Assembly (NCBI GenBank): GCA_963806685.1
Contig: CAWDZB010000002.1
Location: 5,009-69,008, forward strand
Origin: DDH964 sp963806685
Lineage (GTDB): Bacteria; Desulfobacterota; Desulfuromonadia; Desulfuromonadales; DDH964
Reading direction: 5' to 3'
DNA: 64,000 nucleotides
In this document: piece after piece, positions 36,270 to 44,669 of the stretch
How the letters are laid out: every line of letters begins with the position of its first letter
How positions within the stretch are numbered: position 1 is the first letter of the stretch
Made by a program: the position numbers and the translations under genes
Notes under the pieces: generated by a model
The model's input: the letters and a program-made list of their open reading frames with translations, nothing else
Told to the model about the DNA's origin: nothing
The model's database searches: none

Positions 36270-36728
36270 ATGAATAAAAGAAAAGCAATATTAAACATAT
36301 TGATATTCTTAGCATTTGTTGGTTATGGGTACTCTCAACTGTACGGAGAGAAACTCAATAATAATCAAATGTTCGGTGCGCTGTTTTTTGCAGTTTTGCT
36401 ATCTATAGTTTCGTGTGCATTCTTTGTCGGCGCAGCATTTCCTTATCGAAAAGAAACAAAGACAGATAAAGGCATTAAAAAGGCGTACTCATTTGCCACT
36501 TTGAGTCTAGGCCTATCATTTTTTACCGTACCGTTTTGGGCAATATTGACTGGGTCGTTTATTCCCGGAAAAATGGGGCCAATCTCAAGCATTATTGCTG
36601 CAATTTGGTTTGCCATTGCCCTGTTTGGGCCAGCATGTCCATGGCTAGTTTATTTCAGAAGGTTCTTAGTTAAAAGAAACAATGAAATGAGAAAAGAAAT
36701 TCAGGACAAAAAGAAAGCTAACCAGTAG
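36270..36728 (+). CDS. Unknown four-helix membrane protein in the AT-rich island
   Basis: The 152-residue protein has about four hydrophobic segments (near 8-22, 37-57, 75-95 and 104-128) and a basic C-terminus. No family was recognised. Its AT-rich codon use is unlike the flanking chromosome. Its stop codon falls inside the left part of an attC-like site, as is usual for integron cassettes. Confidence 0.75.
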   Translation: MNKRKAILNILIFLAFVGYGYSQLYGEKLNNNQMFGALFFAVLLSIVSCAFFVGAAFPYRKETKTDKGIKKAYSFATLSLGLSFFTVPFWAILTGSFIPGKMGPISSIIAAIWFAIALFGPACPWLVYFRRFLVKRNNEMRKEIQDKKKANQ

Positions 36729-36831
36729 ATCAAGCGGACGAAAAATACAGGTGTGGTTCACGAAAAACAAAAGCAAATTGCGGTGATGGCGCGAACAGTT
36801 CGTCGTCGCCGCTTATCTCAAACCGTTATAA
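36717..36831 (+). repeat. attC-like recombination site A
   Basis: GCTAACC at the left, then AAGCGGACG (36732-36740), pairs with CGCCGCTTATC (36808-36818) before ACCGTTATAAT with the GTT core at 36825-36827. The arms match the L''/L' arrangement of integron attC sites, including an unpaired extra base, and the same arms recur at 39212-39297. The R' core deviates from the textbook GTTRRRY. Confidence 0.55.
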
Positions 36832-36846
36832 TTTCAAGGATTGATC

Positions 36847-37098
36847 ATGAAGCATAATAAACGACTGAAATCAGCAATTTTGCAAGTTGTAGAAAATCAA
36901 ATTGATCTAAATGATCCTCCTGAAACAAAACAAACTTTGAATCGTCTCGTCTCCGAAGGAATTTCCGAAAAAAAAGCAAAAGAACTTATCGGTAGTGTCG
37001 TTGCTGCTGAAGTTTTTGAAGTTCTGAAAAAAGGGGAAGAATTTGATAAAAACAGGTTTGTTACTGCATTGAACAAACTTCCAGAAATCCCTGAGTAA
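36847..37098 (+). CDS. Small hypothetical protein (possible cassette gene)
   Basis: The 83-residue product begins MKHNKRLKSAILQVVENQ and is hydrophilic, helical and charged. It has a segment SEGISEKKAKELIGSVVAAEVFEVLKKG that suggests a small regulatory or toxin/antitoxin-like fold, but no family was recognised. AAGGA six bases upstream supports the ATG. It begins just after attC-like site A and is AT-rich. Confidence 0.7.
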   Translation: MKHNKRLKSAILQVVENQIDLNDPPETKQTLNRLVSEGISEKKAKELIGSVVAAEVFEVLKKGEEFDKNRFVTALNKLPEIPE

Positions 37099-37136
37099 AA
37101 AAGGCGAAATTATAACTCTACCGTTAGAAGTCAGAA

Positions 37137-37553
37137 ATGATTTATTTATACTTCATCGCTTTATTAGCAATTGCGTTTTTCATTATCAGAAAAACACCCA
37201 AATGGGACCCCCGCTGGGTAGGTTCGAGGTTACAGGCAAGAGGTTTGGCGATCTTTTTCGGGGGAATAATTCTTGGGTACTTGGCGTGTGACTTTGGAAA
37301 AGGGCCAACTTATTCAGCACTTAAAATTATAGGCAATCTAGCTTGTGTGGCCGGTTTTATTACCATGCTATTCGGTTTTGGGAAACACGCCAAAGTAGTC
37401 TTTGGCCCCATTGACCCCAAACGTGAAGTTGACCCTGGTTACGACCTTGAATACATCCTGTGCCCGCACTGCAAGAAAGCAAAAATGAGAAAAGAAACGA
37501 AAGTGGTAAAGTGCCCGATTTGTAAAATGAAAACCACAATAGAAGACTTCTAA
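37137..37553 (+). CDS. Membrane protein with C-terminal zinc ribbon
   Basis: The 138-residue protein has three hydrophobic segments (about 1-17, 36-52 and 64-84) and a C-terminal zinc-ribbon pattern CPHC followed by CPIC about 18 residues later. The function is unknown. It starts 39 bases after the previous gene, across a segment (TAACTCTACCGTTAG) that resembles an attC right end. Confidence 0.72.
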   Translation: MIYLYFIALLAIAFFIIRKTPKWDPRWVGSRLQARGLAIFFGGIILGYLACDFGKGPTYSALKIIGNLACVAGFITMLFGFGKHAKVVFGPIDPKREVDPGYDLEYILCPHCKKAKMRKETKVVKCPICKMKTTIEDF

Positions 37554-38051
37554 CACTTATCAGGCCCCCGGCCGTCAAGAGTAAAATAGTCCGCAAACGC
37601 TAAAGGTTTCCCTCCCGTTCATTGACAAGCGACTGATCACCTTGGGCCATCCGGTTTCCGGCTTGGGATTCTCTGCTGGCTGCAGACGAATTCTGCTCCA
37701 AACACTTATCGAGGCTCTTATCGCGGGGGCTCGTTCGAGTCCTCCCCGCCGCCTGGAATCACGCCCGTGCCCTTTTGCCGTCCCAGTCAAAAGATCGAAG
37801 TCCATCTGTGCTGCCGATGGCCGCAGTTAGGTGCGGGATCGGGGAAGGGGCAGAATCCGGCGCTGGCCCCTTGGACCCTCGCGCAAAATGTGGGAGCGGG
37901 GCGGACCGCCAATCAAAACAAACCGGTTGGCAGTGGCTGGCGGATGATGCGGCCCGAGTCGGGTTTTGGGCCCAGAAGTCTGCGCTTGTTTGCGGCCGCC
38001 AAGCTTATTTCACCGTTGTGGTTGCCTCCAGTTAGATGGTCGAGCTGATCC
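37554..38051. other. Non-coding part of the island between cassette genes and the IS110 element
   Basis: About 500 bases with no supported gene. AAACACTTATC/TAACACTTATC occurs twice (37551 and 37697). The right part becomes GC-rich and contains attC-like site B. A T-loop-like TTCGAGTCC at about 37733 does not form a tRNA. Confidence 0.5.
37917..38018 (+). repeat. attC-like recombination site B
   Basis: GCTGGCGG near 37937 pairs with CCGCCAAGC (37997-38004), leaving one extra base, and is followed by TTATTTCACCGTTGTGG with GTT at 38015-38017. The right end matches sites A and C (GCTTAT..CACCGTT). The left R'' part is less clear. Confidence 0.4.
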
Positions 38052-38063
38052 GCCCCCTCCGCC

Positions 38064-39113
38064 TCAGGCGGCCTTGCGCAAGAATTGATCCTGGTCGAAG
38101 GGCACCTGATTCTTGAGCATGTAATATACGGCGCGACCGAGGCGATGGGCCAAAATTGCCAGGGCCTTGCCCTTACCGTGCTTGCTGGCCAGTTTCTGCA
38201 GCACCTGCTGGGCCGGCTTGTTCCCCTTGAGCATCAAAATCACCGCCTCTCCGAAAGCCCAGCGCAAATGGGCGTTGCCGATCTTCTTGCCCGAATGGCC
38301 GTAGTGCTTGCCGTTCGACTCCTTGGCCGGCTTGACCAGTCGGCAGTAGGAGGCAAAATCCTGCTCACGGGGGAAGCGGGCAATGTTCTCGATTTCGTAG
38401 AGCATCACCATGCCGAGGATCTTGCCGACTCCGGGAATTGATTTCAGCAGCGCCAGGTTGATCGGGTCGTGACCAGTGGCGATGCGCTCCAACTCCCGTT
38501 CCAGTTTGTCGAGCAGTTGCTCGTAATGCTCAATGGTGAGCAGGTCAACCTCGACCATCCGCCGCACCACCGGATCAGGAAACTTTTTGAGCAGATCGCC
38601 GCGCATACTCGGCTTGGCAATACACCCCAGCGGCTCGGCCAGATTGTACTGGGTGGCGGTGTTCTGGATGTGGGAGAAGAGCTCGCCCCTTTTTCTGGCC
38701 AGATGGTTGCGGCGGCGCAGCAGATCCCGGGTCGCCCGCATCGGTTTGGGGTAGGTATAGGCAAGAGGGAAATTGCCGCCACGCAGCAGCATGGCGATCT
38801 TGTGGGAGTCGATACGATCGTTCTTGGCCTTGCCGCCGTGGATTGCCTTCATGTAGAGGGCATGGCCGAGGACGAAATCGATCTCCTGCTCGGCGCAGAG
38901 GTCGGCCAGCCAGTACCAGGTGAACATGCACTCGCAGCCGACCACCAGGCCGTCTCGGTAGACCTTGATCAGTCGCAGGAAGTTCTTCGGACGGGTCGGG
39001 ATGTTCTGGTGAACAACCATTTCCCCCGCCGCATCAAGGATGCAGACGTACATGGCGTCGGCGTGCAGATCGACGCCGCAGTAGAACCGGTGCTGTTTCG
39101 TGTAGAATTTCAT
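38064..39113 (-). CDS. IS110-family transposase
   Basis: The 349-residue protein has an N-terminal DEDD RuvC-like domain (YCGVDLHADAMYVCILD with the first Asp, VGCECMFTWYWLADL with Glu, and AKNDRIDSHKIAMLL with the final acidic pair). The C-terminal transposase_20 domain (LLKSIPGVGKILGMVMLYEIENIARF) includes Ser in HYGHSGKKIGNAHLRWAF. The length is typical of the family and intact. This family recombines DNA with RNA guidance. Confidence 0.93.
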   Translation of the reverse strand: MKFYTKQHRFYCGVDLHADAMYVCILDAAGEMVVHQNIPTRPKNFLRLIKVYRDGLVVGCECMFTWYWLADLCAEQEIDFVLGHALYMKAIHGGKAKNDRIDSHKIAMLLRGGNFPLAYTYPKPMRATRDLLRRRNHLARKRGELFSHIQNTATQYNLAEPLGCIAKPSMRGDLLKKFPDPVVRRMVEVDLLTIEHYEQLLDKLERELERIATGHDPINLALLKSIPGVGKILGMVMLYEIENIARFPREQDFASYCRLVKPAKESNGKHYGHSGKKIGNAHLRWAFGEAVILMLKGNKPAQQVLQKLASKHGKGKALAILAHRLGRAVYYMLKNQVPFDQDQFLRKAA

Positions 39114-39114
39114 G

Positions 39115-39195
39115 GTGCAGGCTCCTTTCTTTGAGAGGGTTTCTGTGTTCTCAAAGGATACCGGATGGTCCGGTATCTATGGAGGGGGCCTGCAC
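39115..39195 (-). ncRNA. Structured leader of the IS110 element, candidate bridge RNA
   Basis: Upstream of the transposase start lies a three-stem foldable segment. An outer stem pairs GTGCAGGCTCC (39115-39125) with GGAG/CCTGCAC (39181-39195, with a GGGG bulge). One internal hairpin is CTTTGAGA/TCTCAAAG (39129-39156). The second is GATACCGGA-TGG-TCCGGTATC (39157-39177). IS110 elements encode a guide (bridge) RNA in their non-coding end; position and folding fit, but the RNA is inferred. Confidence 0.5.
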
Positions 39196-39204
39196 TAGTA
39201 TCAA

Positions 39205-39297
39205 TGTAATCAAGCGGACGGAATACTCAGGCTGCAAAATTTTGAAAAAGTTCGGTGGTGTTCGAAGGTCGCGGCGCCGCCGCTTATCATCACCGTT
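39205..39297 (+). repeat. attC-like recombination site C, interrupted by insertion sequences
   Basis: ATCAAGCGGACG (39209-39220) pairs with CGCCGCTTATC (39277-39287), and ACCGTT ends at 39297. The arms are almost identical to site A. The left edge touches the IS110 element. Immediately after GTT the IS1182-family element begins; the original continuation GTTATGAGG is found at 41064. Confidence 0.55.
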
Positions 39298-41063
39298 GAG
39301 GCTGTAGAAAAACCCTGAAATTTGCTAGAATGCGGGCAGTTTTTGGAATGAACTCCAGGAGGGAGCATGCCCCGCTTTATCGATTACGACTACAAGCAGA
39401 CGGTGCTTCTGCCGGTGGCTTTTGAAGACCAGATTCTTCCCGGCACCTTCGAGCACACCCTTCACCACCTGGTCGACAACGAACTCGACCTGCGTCTATT
39501 CGATTCCAAGTACAAGAACGATGAGAACGGCCGTCCCGCGTACGATCCGGCGATCCTGCTGAAGATCGTCCTGCTGGCCTATTCGCGGGGGGTGACCAGC
39601 AGCCGCAGGATTGAAGCGCTCTGCCGGGAGAACGTCCTGTTCATGGCGATCTCGGCTGACAGTCGACCGCACTTCACCACCATCGCCGAATTTATCTCCG
39701 GCTCTGCCGACCAGATAGCCGGTCTGTTTCGGCAAGTCCTGCTGATCTGTGGTCAGATGGGACTGATCGGCAAGGAGTTGTTTGCCGTCGATGGCTGCAA
39801 GATGCCGTCGAACGCCTCCAAGGAATGGAGCGGCACCCGGGCCGATTTGGAGAAGAAATCGGCCAAGATCGACCGGGCGGTGCGGTTTCTGCTGAACAAG
39901 CATCGGGACGAGGACCAGCGGGGAGTGCCCGACGCCACACTCCGGCAGCGCGAGCAGCAGCAGGCGGAAAAACTCCAGGCGGCCAGCCGCAAGATCAAGG
40001 AGTTTCTGGCCCAGGGAAAGACCAGGACCGGGCGCACCGGGAGGGAAGTGAAGGGCAACATCACCGATCCCGACAGTGCCAAGATGAAGACCGGGCACGG
40101 GGTCGTCCAGGGCTACACCGGGGTAGCGGCGGTCGATGCCAAGCATCAGGTGGTGGTCCATGCCGAGGCCTTTGGCACCGGCCAGGAGCACGGCCTGCTG
40201 GAGCCGATGCTCGAAGGGATCAAGACCAACCTCGGCGACGAGACGGTTTTACAAAAGGCCCAGATCCTGGCCGACAGCGGCTACCACTGTACCGAGACCC
40301 TGGAGCATTTAGAGAAGAATCAGATCGACGGCTACATCGCCGACAACGGCTTTCGCTCTCGGGACCCCCGCTTTGCCGACGCCGGTCGACACAAGCCCGC
40401 GCCCGTGGCCAAGCCCCGCACCAACACCCGCTACACCACCGCCGATTTCCAGGCGGATATCGTTCACAAGACCTGCACCTGCCCGGCCGGCAAGCACCTG
40501 TGGCTCAAGTGCGCCGAAGCCAAGATTGCCAACCGGCTGTTCATGCAGTTCCAGGCTCACCAGGCCGATTGCGACAGTTGTCAACTACGCTCCCAGTGTC
40601 TGCGCTCGACCAGGCAAAAGGGCGCCCGGCAGGTCAACATCCCGCTGGCGGTCTTGCCCAAACTGGCCGATGGCCCGTTGGCCCGGATGAAGCAGAAGAT
40701 CGACTCGGTGCTGGGACGCCACATCTACAGCCAGCGGTTGGGAATCATCGAACCGGTCTTCGGGCACTTGAGGGAAAACATCGGTCTGGATCGCTTCAGC
40801 CTTCGCGGAAAGACCAAGGTCGATGGCCAATGGAAGTTGATGACCTTGGTACACAACCTGACCAAGATCCACCGGTATGGAATGGCTGTTTAGGTAACAA
40901 GGGGGCAGAATAGGCGAGAAAATCCCGCACAAAAGCATTCTGCCGGGTTGAGATGTGGTTGGGGAAAGGATATCCGAAGGAATTGCCCCGAAGAAAACTG
41001 AACTCTGAAAAACTCGAAGATGGGAAGAAGGCCGACCCGTCAGAAGGATTTTTCTACAGACTC
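39298..41063 (+). mobile_element. IS1182-family insertion sequence
   Basis: The ends are inverted repeats of 19 bases with two mismatches: GAGGCTGTAGAAAAACCCT at 39298 and the complement of GAGTCTGTAGAAAAATCCT ending at 41063. GTT precedes the left end (39295-39297) and follows the right end (41064-41066), consistent with a 3-base target duplication. It carries one intact transposase gene. Confidence 0.8.
39367..40893 (+). CDS. IS1182-family DDE transposase
   Basis: The 508-residue protein begins MPRFIDYDYKQTVLLPVAFED. The catalytic region shows Asp in ELFAVDGCKMPSNASKEW, Asp in GVAAVDAKHQVVVHAEAFG and ILADSGYHC, and a Cys-containing C-terminal region (CTCPAGKHLWL, CDSCQLRSQC), followed by the Glu-bearing EPVFGHLRENIGLDRF. 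It appears full length and possibly active. Confidence 0.92.
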   Translation: MPRFIDYDYKQTVLLPVAFEDQILPGTFEHTLHHLVDNELDLRLFDSKYKNDENGRPAYDPAILLKIVLLAYSRGVTSSRRIEALCRENVLFMAISADSRPHFTTIAEFISGSADQIAGLFRQVLLICGQMGLIGKELFAVDGCKMPSNASKEWSGTRADLEKKSAKIDRAVRFLLNKHRDEDQRGVPDATLRQREQQQAEKLQAASRKIKEFLAQGKTRTGRTGREVKGNITDPDSAKMKTGHGVVQGYTGVAAVDAKHQVVVHAEAFGTGQEHGLLEPMLEGIKTNLGDETVLQKAQILADSGYHCTETLEHLEKNQIDGYIADNGFRSRDPRFADAGRHKPAPVAKPRTNTRYTTADFQADIVHKTCTCPAGKHLWLKCAEAKIANRLFMQFQAHQADCDSCQLRSQCLRSTRQKGARQVNIPLAVLPKLADGPLARMKQKIDSVLGRHIYSQRLGIIEPVFGHLRENIGLDRFSLRGKTKVDGQWKLMTLVHNLTKIHRYGMAV

Positions 41064-41066
41064 GTT

Positions 41067-41967
41067 ATGAGGCAAGAAATTAAAAATGGAAAAGGTCCCG
41101 TCAAGCACAAACTCATGATTGATTTATTGTCAGGAGCAACAGGTGCTTTCAAATATTTCATATCTAGGGCGCCTGCTATTGGTGAGGCTCTTGCTGGAAT
41201 TGACGCCTACAATAAAAGCAAATTTGAAAGAGGCCTAAAGGAGATAATTGATCTTTTAGTCGAAAAGGACGATGATATCGAAGATTTATTCTCCAATGAA
41301 TGGCTTTTGACCGATGACGGGAAGGTTTTTATTCACAAAGCCTTTGATTCTGCTCTTGATTCACAAATTGCAGAGAAACGAGAGCTCTTTGTCAATGCCT
41401 TGATAAATGGCGTTCAAAACAAACAAATCACAAATTTAGAAAATTTGAAAATAATAAATTTTGAGAAACCTTTCTCTGGCTTCCTTAATGGTCCTTGCTG
41501 ATATGCATACACTATTTAAAGATCAAGTAAAACGACCATCATCAGATCCACATTCTATCGGGCCATCGCCCCAGATTGATTCAGGAAAGATTGCTCAAAG
41601 CCTAAGCTCTAAGTATGAGCCTTATCTGGTAATGTCATCAGTACATGAGATGGAAAGCCAGGGTCTTTTCAGCAATGTTATCGAGTGGGTCAAACTTAAT
41701 GATGGCACTTGGCGGCAGGGAAATGGGTTTGAAACTGCAATTGCCTATAACGACTTGACTTGTAAGTTTGTTGAATTTATCACCCATGAAAAAGATAAAA
41801 TCGCCCACAACACGAACGTTGAGACTGTAGAAAAACCTCAGAGACTGGAAAATAACTCGATTTTCAGGGCCGAAAAACATTCGATGGGCCAAGAAGATCG
41901 ATCTGTCCGGGGAGATCTGGGGTCGGACCAAATCAACTGCCTGGAATTACAAGACAAAATGGCCTAA
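41067..41967 (+). pseudogene. Frameshifted cassette gene of unknown function
   Basis: The reading frame from ATG 41067 (right at the attC GTT junction: GTTATG) ends at 41501 after NLENLKIIN. The +1 frame then continues from about 41458 with LRNLSLASLMVLADMHTLF, which reads as the natural continuation up to about 41820. The break lies in an A/T run near 41450-41460. The intact protein would be about 250 residues, helical, with a KELFVNAL-type core; no family was recognised. The final residues of the second frame come from the IS end that truncates it at 41821. Confidence 0.6.
41821..41839 (+). mobile_element. Solo IS1182-type terminal repeat
   Basis: GAGACTGTAGAAAAACCTC matches the left end of the element at 39298 (GAGGCTGTAGAAAAACCCT) at 17 of 19 positions and, like it, follows CGTT. 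No transposase and no partner end were found before pldA, so it is a remnant or one end of a small derivative. Confidence 0.6.
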
Positions 41968-42007
41968 TTCCTACTAAAAATCGGCGTATAGGTCGATTTT
42001 TAGGGCC
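41857..42007. repeat. Direct repeat pair TCGATTTTyAGGGCC
   Basis: TCGATTTTCAGGGCC at 41857-41871 recurs as TCGATTTTTAGGGCC at 41993-42007 (14 of 15). The second copy is also flanked by the self-complement AAAAATCG..CGATTTTT. This 150-base block next to the solo IS end may be part of a decayed element. No gene is supported between them. Confidence 0.5.
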
Positions 42008-42166
42008 AGAATTGAAGCCACAACAAATTCGGATGGAAGGGGGAGCTTGGCAAGGGCAAATCAGGGTGTCTTAGCGAAGGTTGTTGATTTGTTGCCGGGC
42101 ATCCTTCTGGTCAATCTTAAAGAGGCCGCAGCTTACTAACCGAATGATTGAAATGAAAGCAATCCC

Positions 42167-43102
42167 ATGATCCGTCCCACGTGCTGCCTGCTTTTTATCC
42201 TCCTTTTTCTGTCGGTGTGGACAACCCAGGGCATCGCTGCTGGGGAGAATCCGCCCATTCCCGACTCGACTGCCCCCGCCGCTTCCTCCCAACCGGCCCA
42301 ACCGGACGATTCGGCCCTCAACGAGCGGATCCAGCAGGAGGAGCGGGTCGAGGCGTCGCGGTTTTCCATCCTCCCGCACCGGACCAACTACCTCCTTCCC
42401 GTCACCTACAACACCTCGCCCAATCGGAAAGTGTACGCCAACGCGCCGGGCGGTTCCGAGAACGTGGATAACCTGGAGGTCAAGTTCCAGATCAGCCTCA
42501 AGACCCCGGTCTGGGATCATATCATCGGCAACAACGGCACCCTGTATGTCGCCTACACCCAGCTGGCCTTCTGGCAGGCCTACAATAGCGACTCCTCCTC
42601 CCCCTTCCGGGAACTCAATTTCGAGCCGGAAATCTTTCTGGCCTACCGCACCGGCTACCAATTCCTGGGCATCACCAGCCAGGCGGTGACGCTGGGGCTC
42701 GATCACCAGTCCAACGGCCGGTCGGAACCCCTCTCCCGCAGCTGGAACCGGGTGGTGGCCAACCTGGTGTTCAGCGTCGGCGGCACCTATGTGAACCTCC
42801 GCCCCTGGTACCGCATTCCGGAGAAGACCAAGAATGACGACAACCCGGATATCGAGGATTACCTCGGGTACGGGGAGCTGTTCGTCCTGCGCAAGTTTGG
42901 GGAGAACAGCTTCTCCCTGATGCTGCGCAACAACCTGCAAGCGGAGAACCGGGGGGCGGTGCAGCTGGACTGGAGTTTTCCCCTGGGCAAGAAGTTCAAG
43001 GGGTATGTCCAGTATTTCAACGGCTACGGGGAGAGCCTGGCCGATTACAACCATGCCAGCAACCGCTTCGGGATCGGGGTGATGCTGACCGACTGGCTGT
43101 GA
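42167..43102 (+). CDS. pldA: Outer-membrane phospholipase A
   Basis: The 311-residue precursor has a signal peptide (about 1-25), a short Pro/Gln-rich region and a 12-strand beta barrel. The catalytic set of OMPLA is present: His180 and Ser182 in GLDHQSNGRSEPLS and Asn194 in RSWNRV, with the same spacing as E. coli H142/S144/N156. YTQLAFWQAYN is another family motif. It hydrolyses phospholipids in the outer leaflet when the membrane is perturbed. Confidence 0.93.
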   Translation: MIRPTCCLLFILLFLSVWTTQGIAAGENPPIPDSTAPAASSQPAQPDDSALNERIQQEERVEASRFSILPHRTNYLLPVTYNTSPNRKVYANAPGGSENVDNLEVKFQISLKTPVWDHIIGNNGTLYVAYTQLAFWQAYNSDSSSPFRELNFEPEIFLAYRTGYQFLGITSQAVTLGLDHQSNGRSEPLSRSWNRVVANLVFSVGGTYVNLRPWYRIPEKTKNDDNPDIEDYLGYGELFVLRKFGENSFSLMLRNNLQAENRGAVQLDWSFPLGKKFKGYVQYFNGYGESLADYNHASNRFGIGVMLTDWL

Positions 43103-43329
43103 GGGAGTGGAAAACGACCAAAGGAATGATTCGGGTGGTTGGTATGTTGGCCGGCATCTTTTTGTTTGCCCTGTGCCTCTCAGCCCCGACCGCCCGGGCG
43201 GAAGATCGGGCCGGACTGCCGGTCCTGGTCTACCACCGCTTCGGCGCGAACGTGGCTTACAGCATGACGGTGACCGACCCGATGTCGGGGTTCACCCCCC
43301 AGCTGCAGTGGCTTGAAAAAAATGGCTGA
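43099..43329 (+). pseudogene. Truncated polysaccharide deacetylase-type gene
   Basis: The 76-codon frame has a signal peptide followed by LPVLVYHRFGANVAYSMTVTDPMSGFTPQLQWLEKNG and then stops. The segment matches only the N-terminal edge of NodB-type deacetylases (LPVLVYHRF), whose catalytic TFDDG and HxxxH motifs are missing. It overlaps the end of pldA by four bases. Beyond it lies the oppositely oriented PBP gene, so the rest has been lost. Confidence 0.7.
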
Positions 43330-43349
43330 TGGTCGAATTTTCCGACTGT

Positions 43350-44669
43350 TTACATCCGGCGCGGCTGCGCCTTGTCCGCGCTGGCCTCGAGGATCGGTGT
43401 GGGTCCGAAGCCGTGCTCGAAAATCTCCTTGGCCAGTTCGGCCGGTTTCACCCGCCAATACTTGTCGTTGACGACCACGATGCCGACCGCAATCTGGGCG
43501 TCGTTGCTGCGGGCGTAGCCGACGAACCATTCGGTCTTCCCGGGGGGATTGGTGCCGGTGAGCGAACCGGTTTTCCCTCCCATCTGCAGCTGGCTCAGAA
43601 CCGGGTCGCGACTCAGGCGGCGGAACGAGCGGTGGGCCGTCCCCTCAGTCACCGTGGTGGCCATCATCCTGCGCATCTCCTGCGCCGTGTCCGCGCTGAT
43701 CGGGTTCAGCCAAACGCGGGGTCTCCCCTCGAATTGAACCTTTCCCGCGGCATCCACCGCCTTCTCAACCAGGTACGGTTCCATCATCCGCCCCTCATTG
43801 AGCACGGCAGCGGCCATGAGCGCGCCATGCAGCGGGCTCAACGTCACCTTGCCGAAACCGGCGGCGGTGCGCGCCTCGTCCACGACATCCCCCTTCGGGA
43901 TATCCGCAACACTCTGGTCCAAAGGCACCTCGAAGGGAATATCCGTGTTGAAACCGAAGCGACTGGCATAGTCGTCCAGCAACGGGCCGTTAAGGTCGTG
44001 CGCCGCAATCTTGCCGAAAACGGCATTGGCCGATTTCGCGAACGCCTTGCGGAGCGTCATCTGGTTGGAGCCGGAATCTCTCAGAAGCTGGCGGCGCTTG
44101 ACGCCGTACATGTTGCCGCAAAATGCGACCTTGGATTCGGGATGATACCCCCCCTCTTCCAGCGCCGCGGCGGAGGTCACGATCTTGAAGACCGAGGCCG
44201 CGGGAAAGGTGGCCCGCAGCGCCAGGTCGTCGATCAACGGATTCTTTTCCGAATGGTAGGCCAGCGCCAGGACTTCACCGGTTTTCGGGTCCAGCACCGC
44301 GATCCCGGCCCAGTCGACCTTGTAGCGCTCCAGTTTTTCCTGGATGAAGTTCTGCAGTTCGGGGTTCAAGGAAAGCTGGAGGGTCCAATCGGCGTCCCCC
44401 TTCTTCACCTTCAGCTCTTTCGGCGCGTCAACGAGCATCTCGGGTGTGATCAAGCCGCTCAGGATGGCCTTCGGGTCGTTTTGGACCGCGGCGGGCCGGG
44501 AACAGTCGTTGACCGCCCGGACATCGTTATCGGTGCCCCAGAAGGCGCCGAGGAGGAAAACCACTCCTCCCAGTGCCGTCAGGCCCAACATAACCGAAAC
44601 CAGCGACCTCAGCTTGGATTTCCGGCGCCTGGAAGCCTCCAGGCGCCGCTGGTAATCTCTCCAACTCAC
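43350..44669 (-). CDS. Penicillin-binding protein transpeptidase (class B-like, short)
   Basis: The 439-residue protein has a cytoplasmic start, one membrane anchor (about 24-45) and a transpeptidase domain with SVFK at 159-162, SAN at 213-215 and KTG at 366-368. It lacks the large N-terminal dimerisation domain of full class B PBPs. It probably crosslinks peptidoglycan in a specialised context. A GTG start is used. Confidence 0.9.
   Translation of the reverse strand: MSWRDYQRRLEASRRRKSKLRSLVSVMLGLTALGGVVFLLGAFWGTDNDVRAVNDCSRPAAVQNDPKAILSGLITPEMLVDAPKELKVKKGDADWTLQLSLNPELQNFIQEKLERYKVDWAGIAVLDPKTGEVLALAYHSEKNPLIDDLALRATFPAASVFKIVTSAAALEEGGYHPESKVAFCGNMYGVKRRQLLRDSGSNQMTLRKAFAKSANAVFGKIAAHDLNGPLLDDYASRFGFNTDIPFEVPLDQSVADIPKGDVVDEARTAAGFGKVTLSPLHGALMAAAVLNEGRMMEPYLVEKAVDAAGKVQFEGRPRVWLNPISADTAQEMRRMMATTVTEGTAHRSFRRLSRDPVLSQLQMGGKTGSLTGTNPPGKTEWFVGYARSNDAQIAVGIVVVNDKYWRVKPAELAKEIFEHGFGPTPILEASADKAQPRRM

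Larger units (their letters stand above)
38052..39196 (-). mobile_element. IS110-family insertion sequence
   Basis: It contains one IS110-type transposase gene and a structured non-coding leader. Sub-terminal 9-base inverted repeats GCCCCCTCC lie at 38052-38060 and (as complement) 39181-39189. The exact ends are uncertain by a few bases, because IS110 elements lack clear terminal repeats. It abuts attC-like site C, and members of the IS1111 branch are known to target attC sites. Confidence 0.75.

Noticed and set aside
37715..37760. tRNA-like T-arm (GTTCGAGTCC)
   Set aside because: The stem bases next to the loop do not pair, and no anticodon or acceptor arms can be drawn.
40953..41066. N-terminal extension of the cassette gene into the IS1182 element
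   Set aside because: These 38 codons lie inside the element and include its right inverted repeat; the natural start is the ATG at 41067.
41840..42060. Complete miniature transposable element from the solo IS1182-type end
   Set aside because: No matching opposite end with the CTGTAGAAAAA motif was found before pldA.
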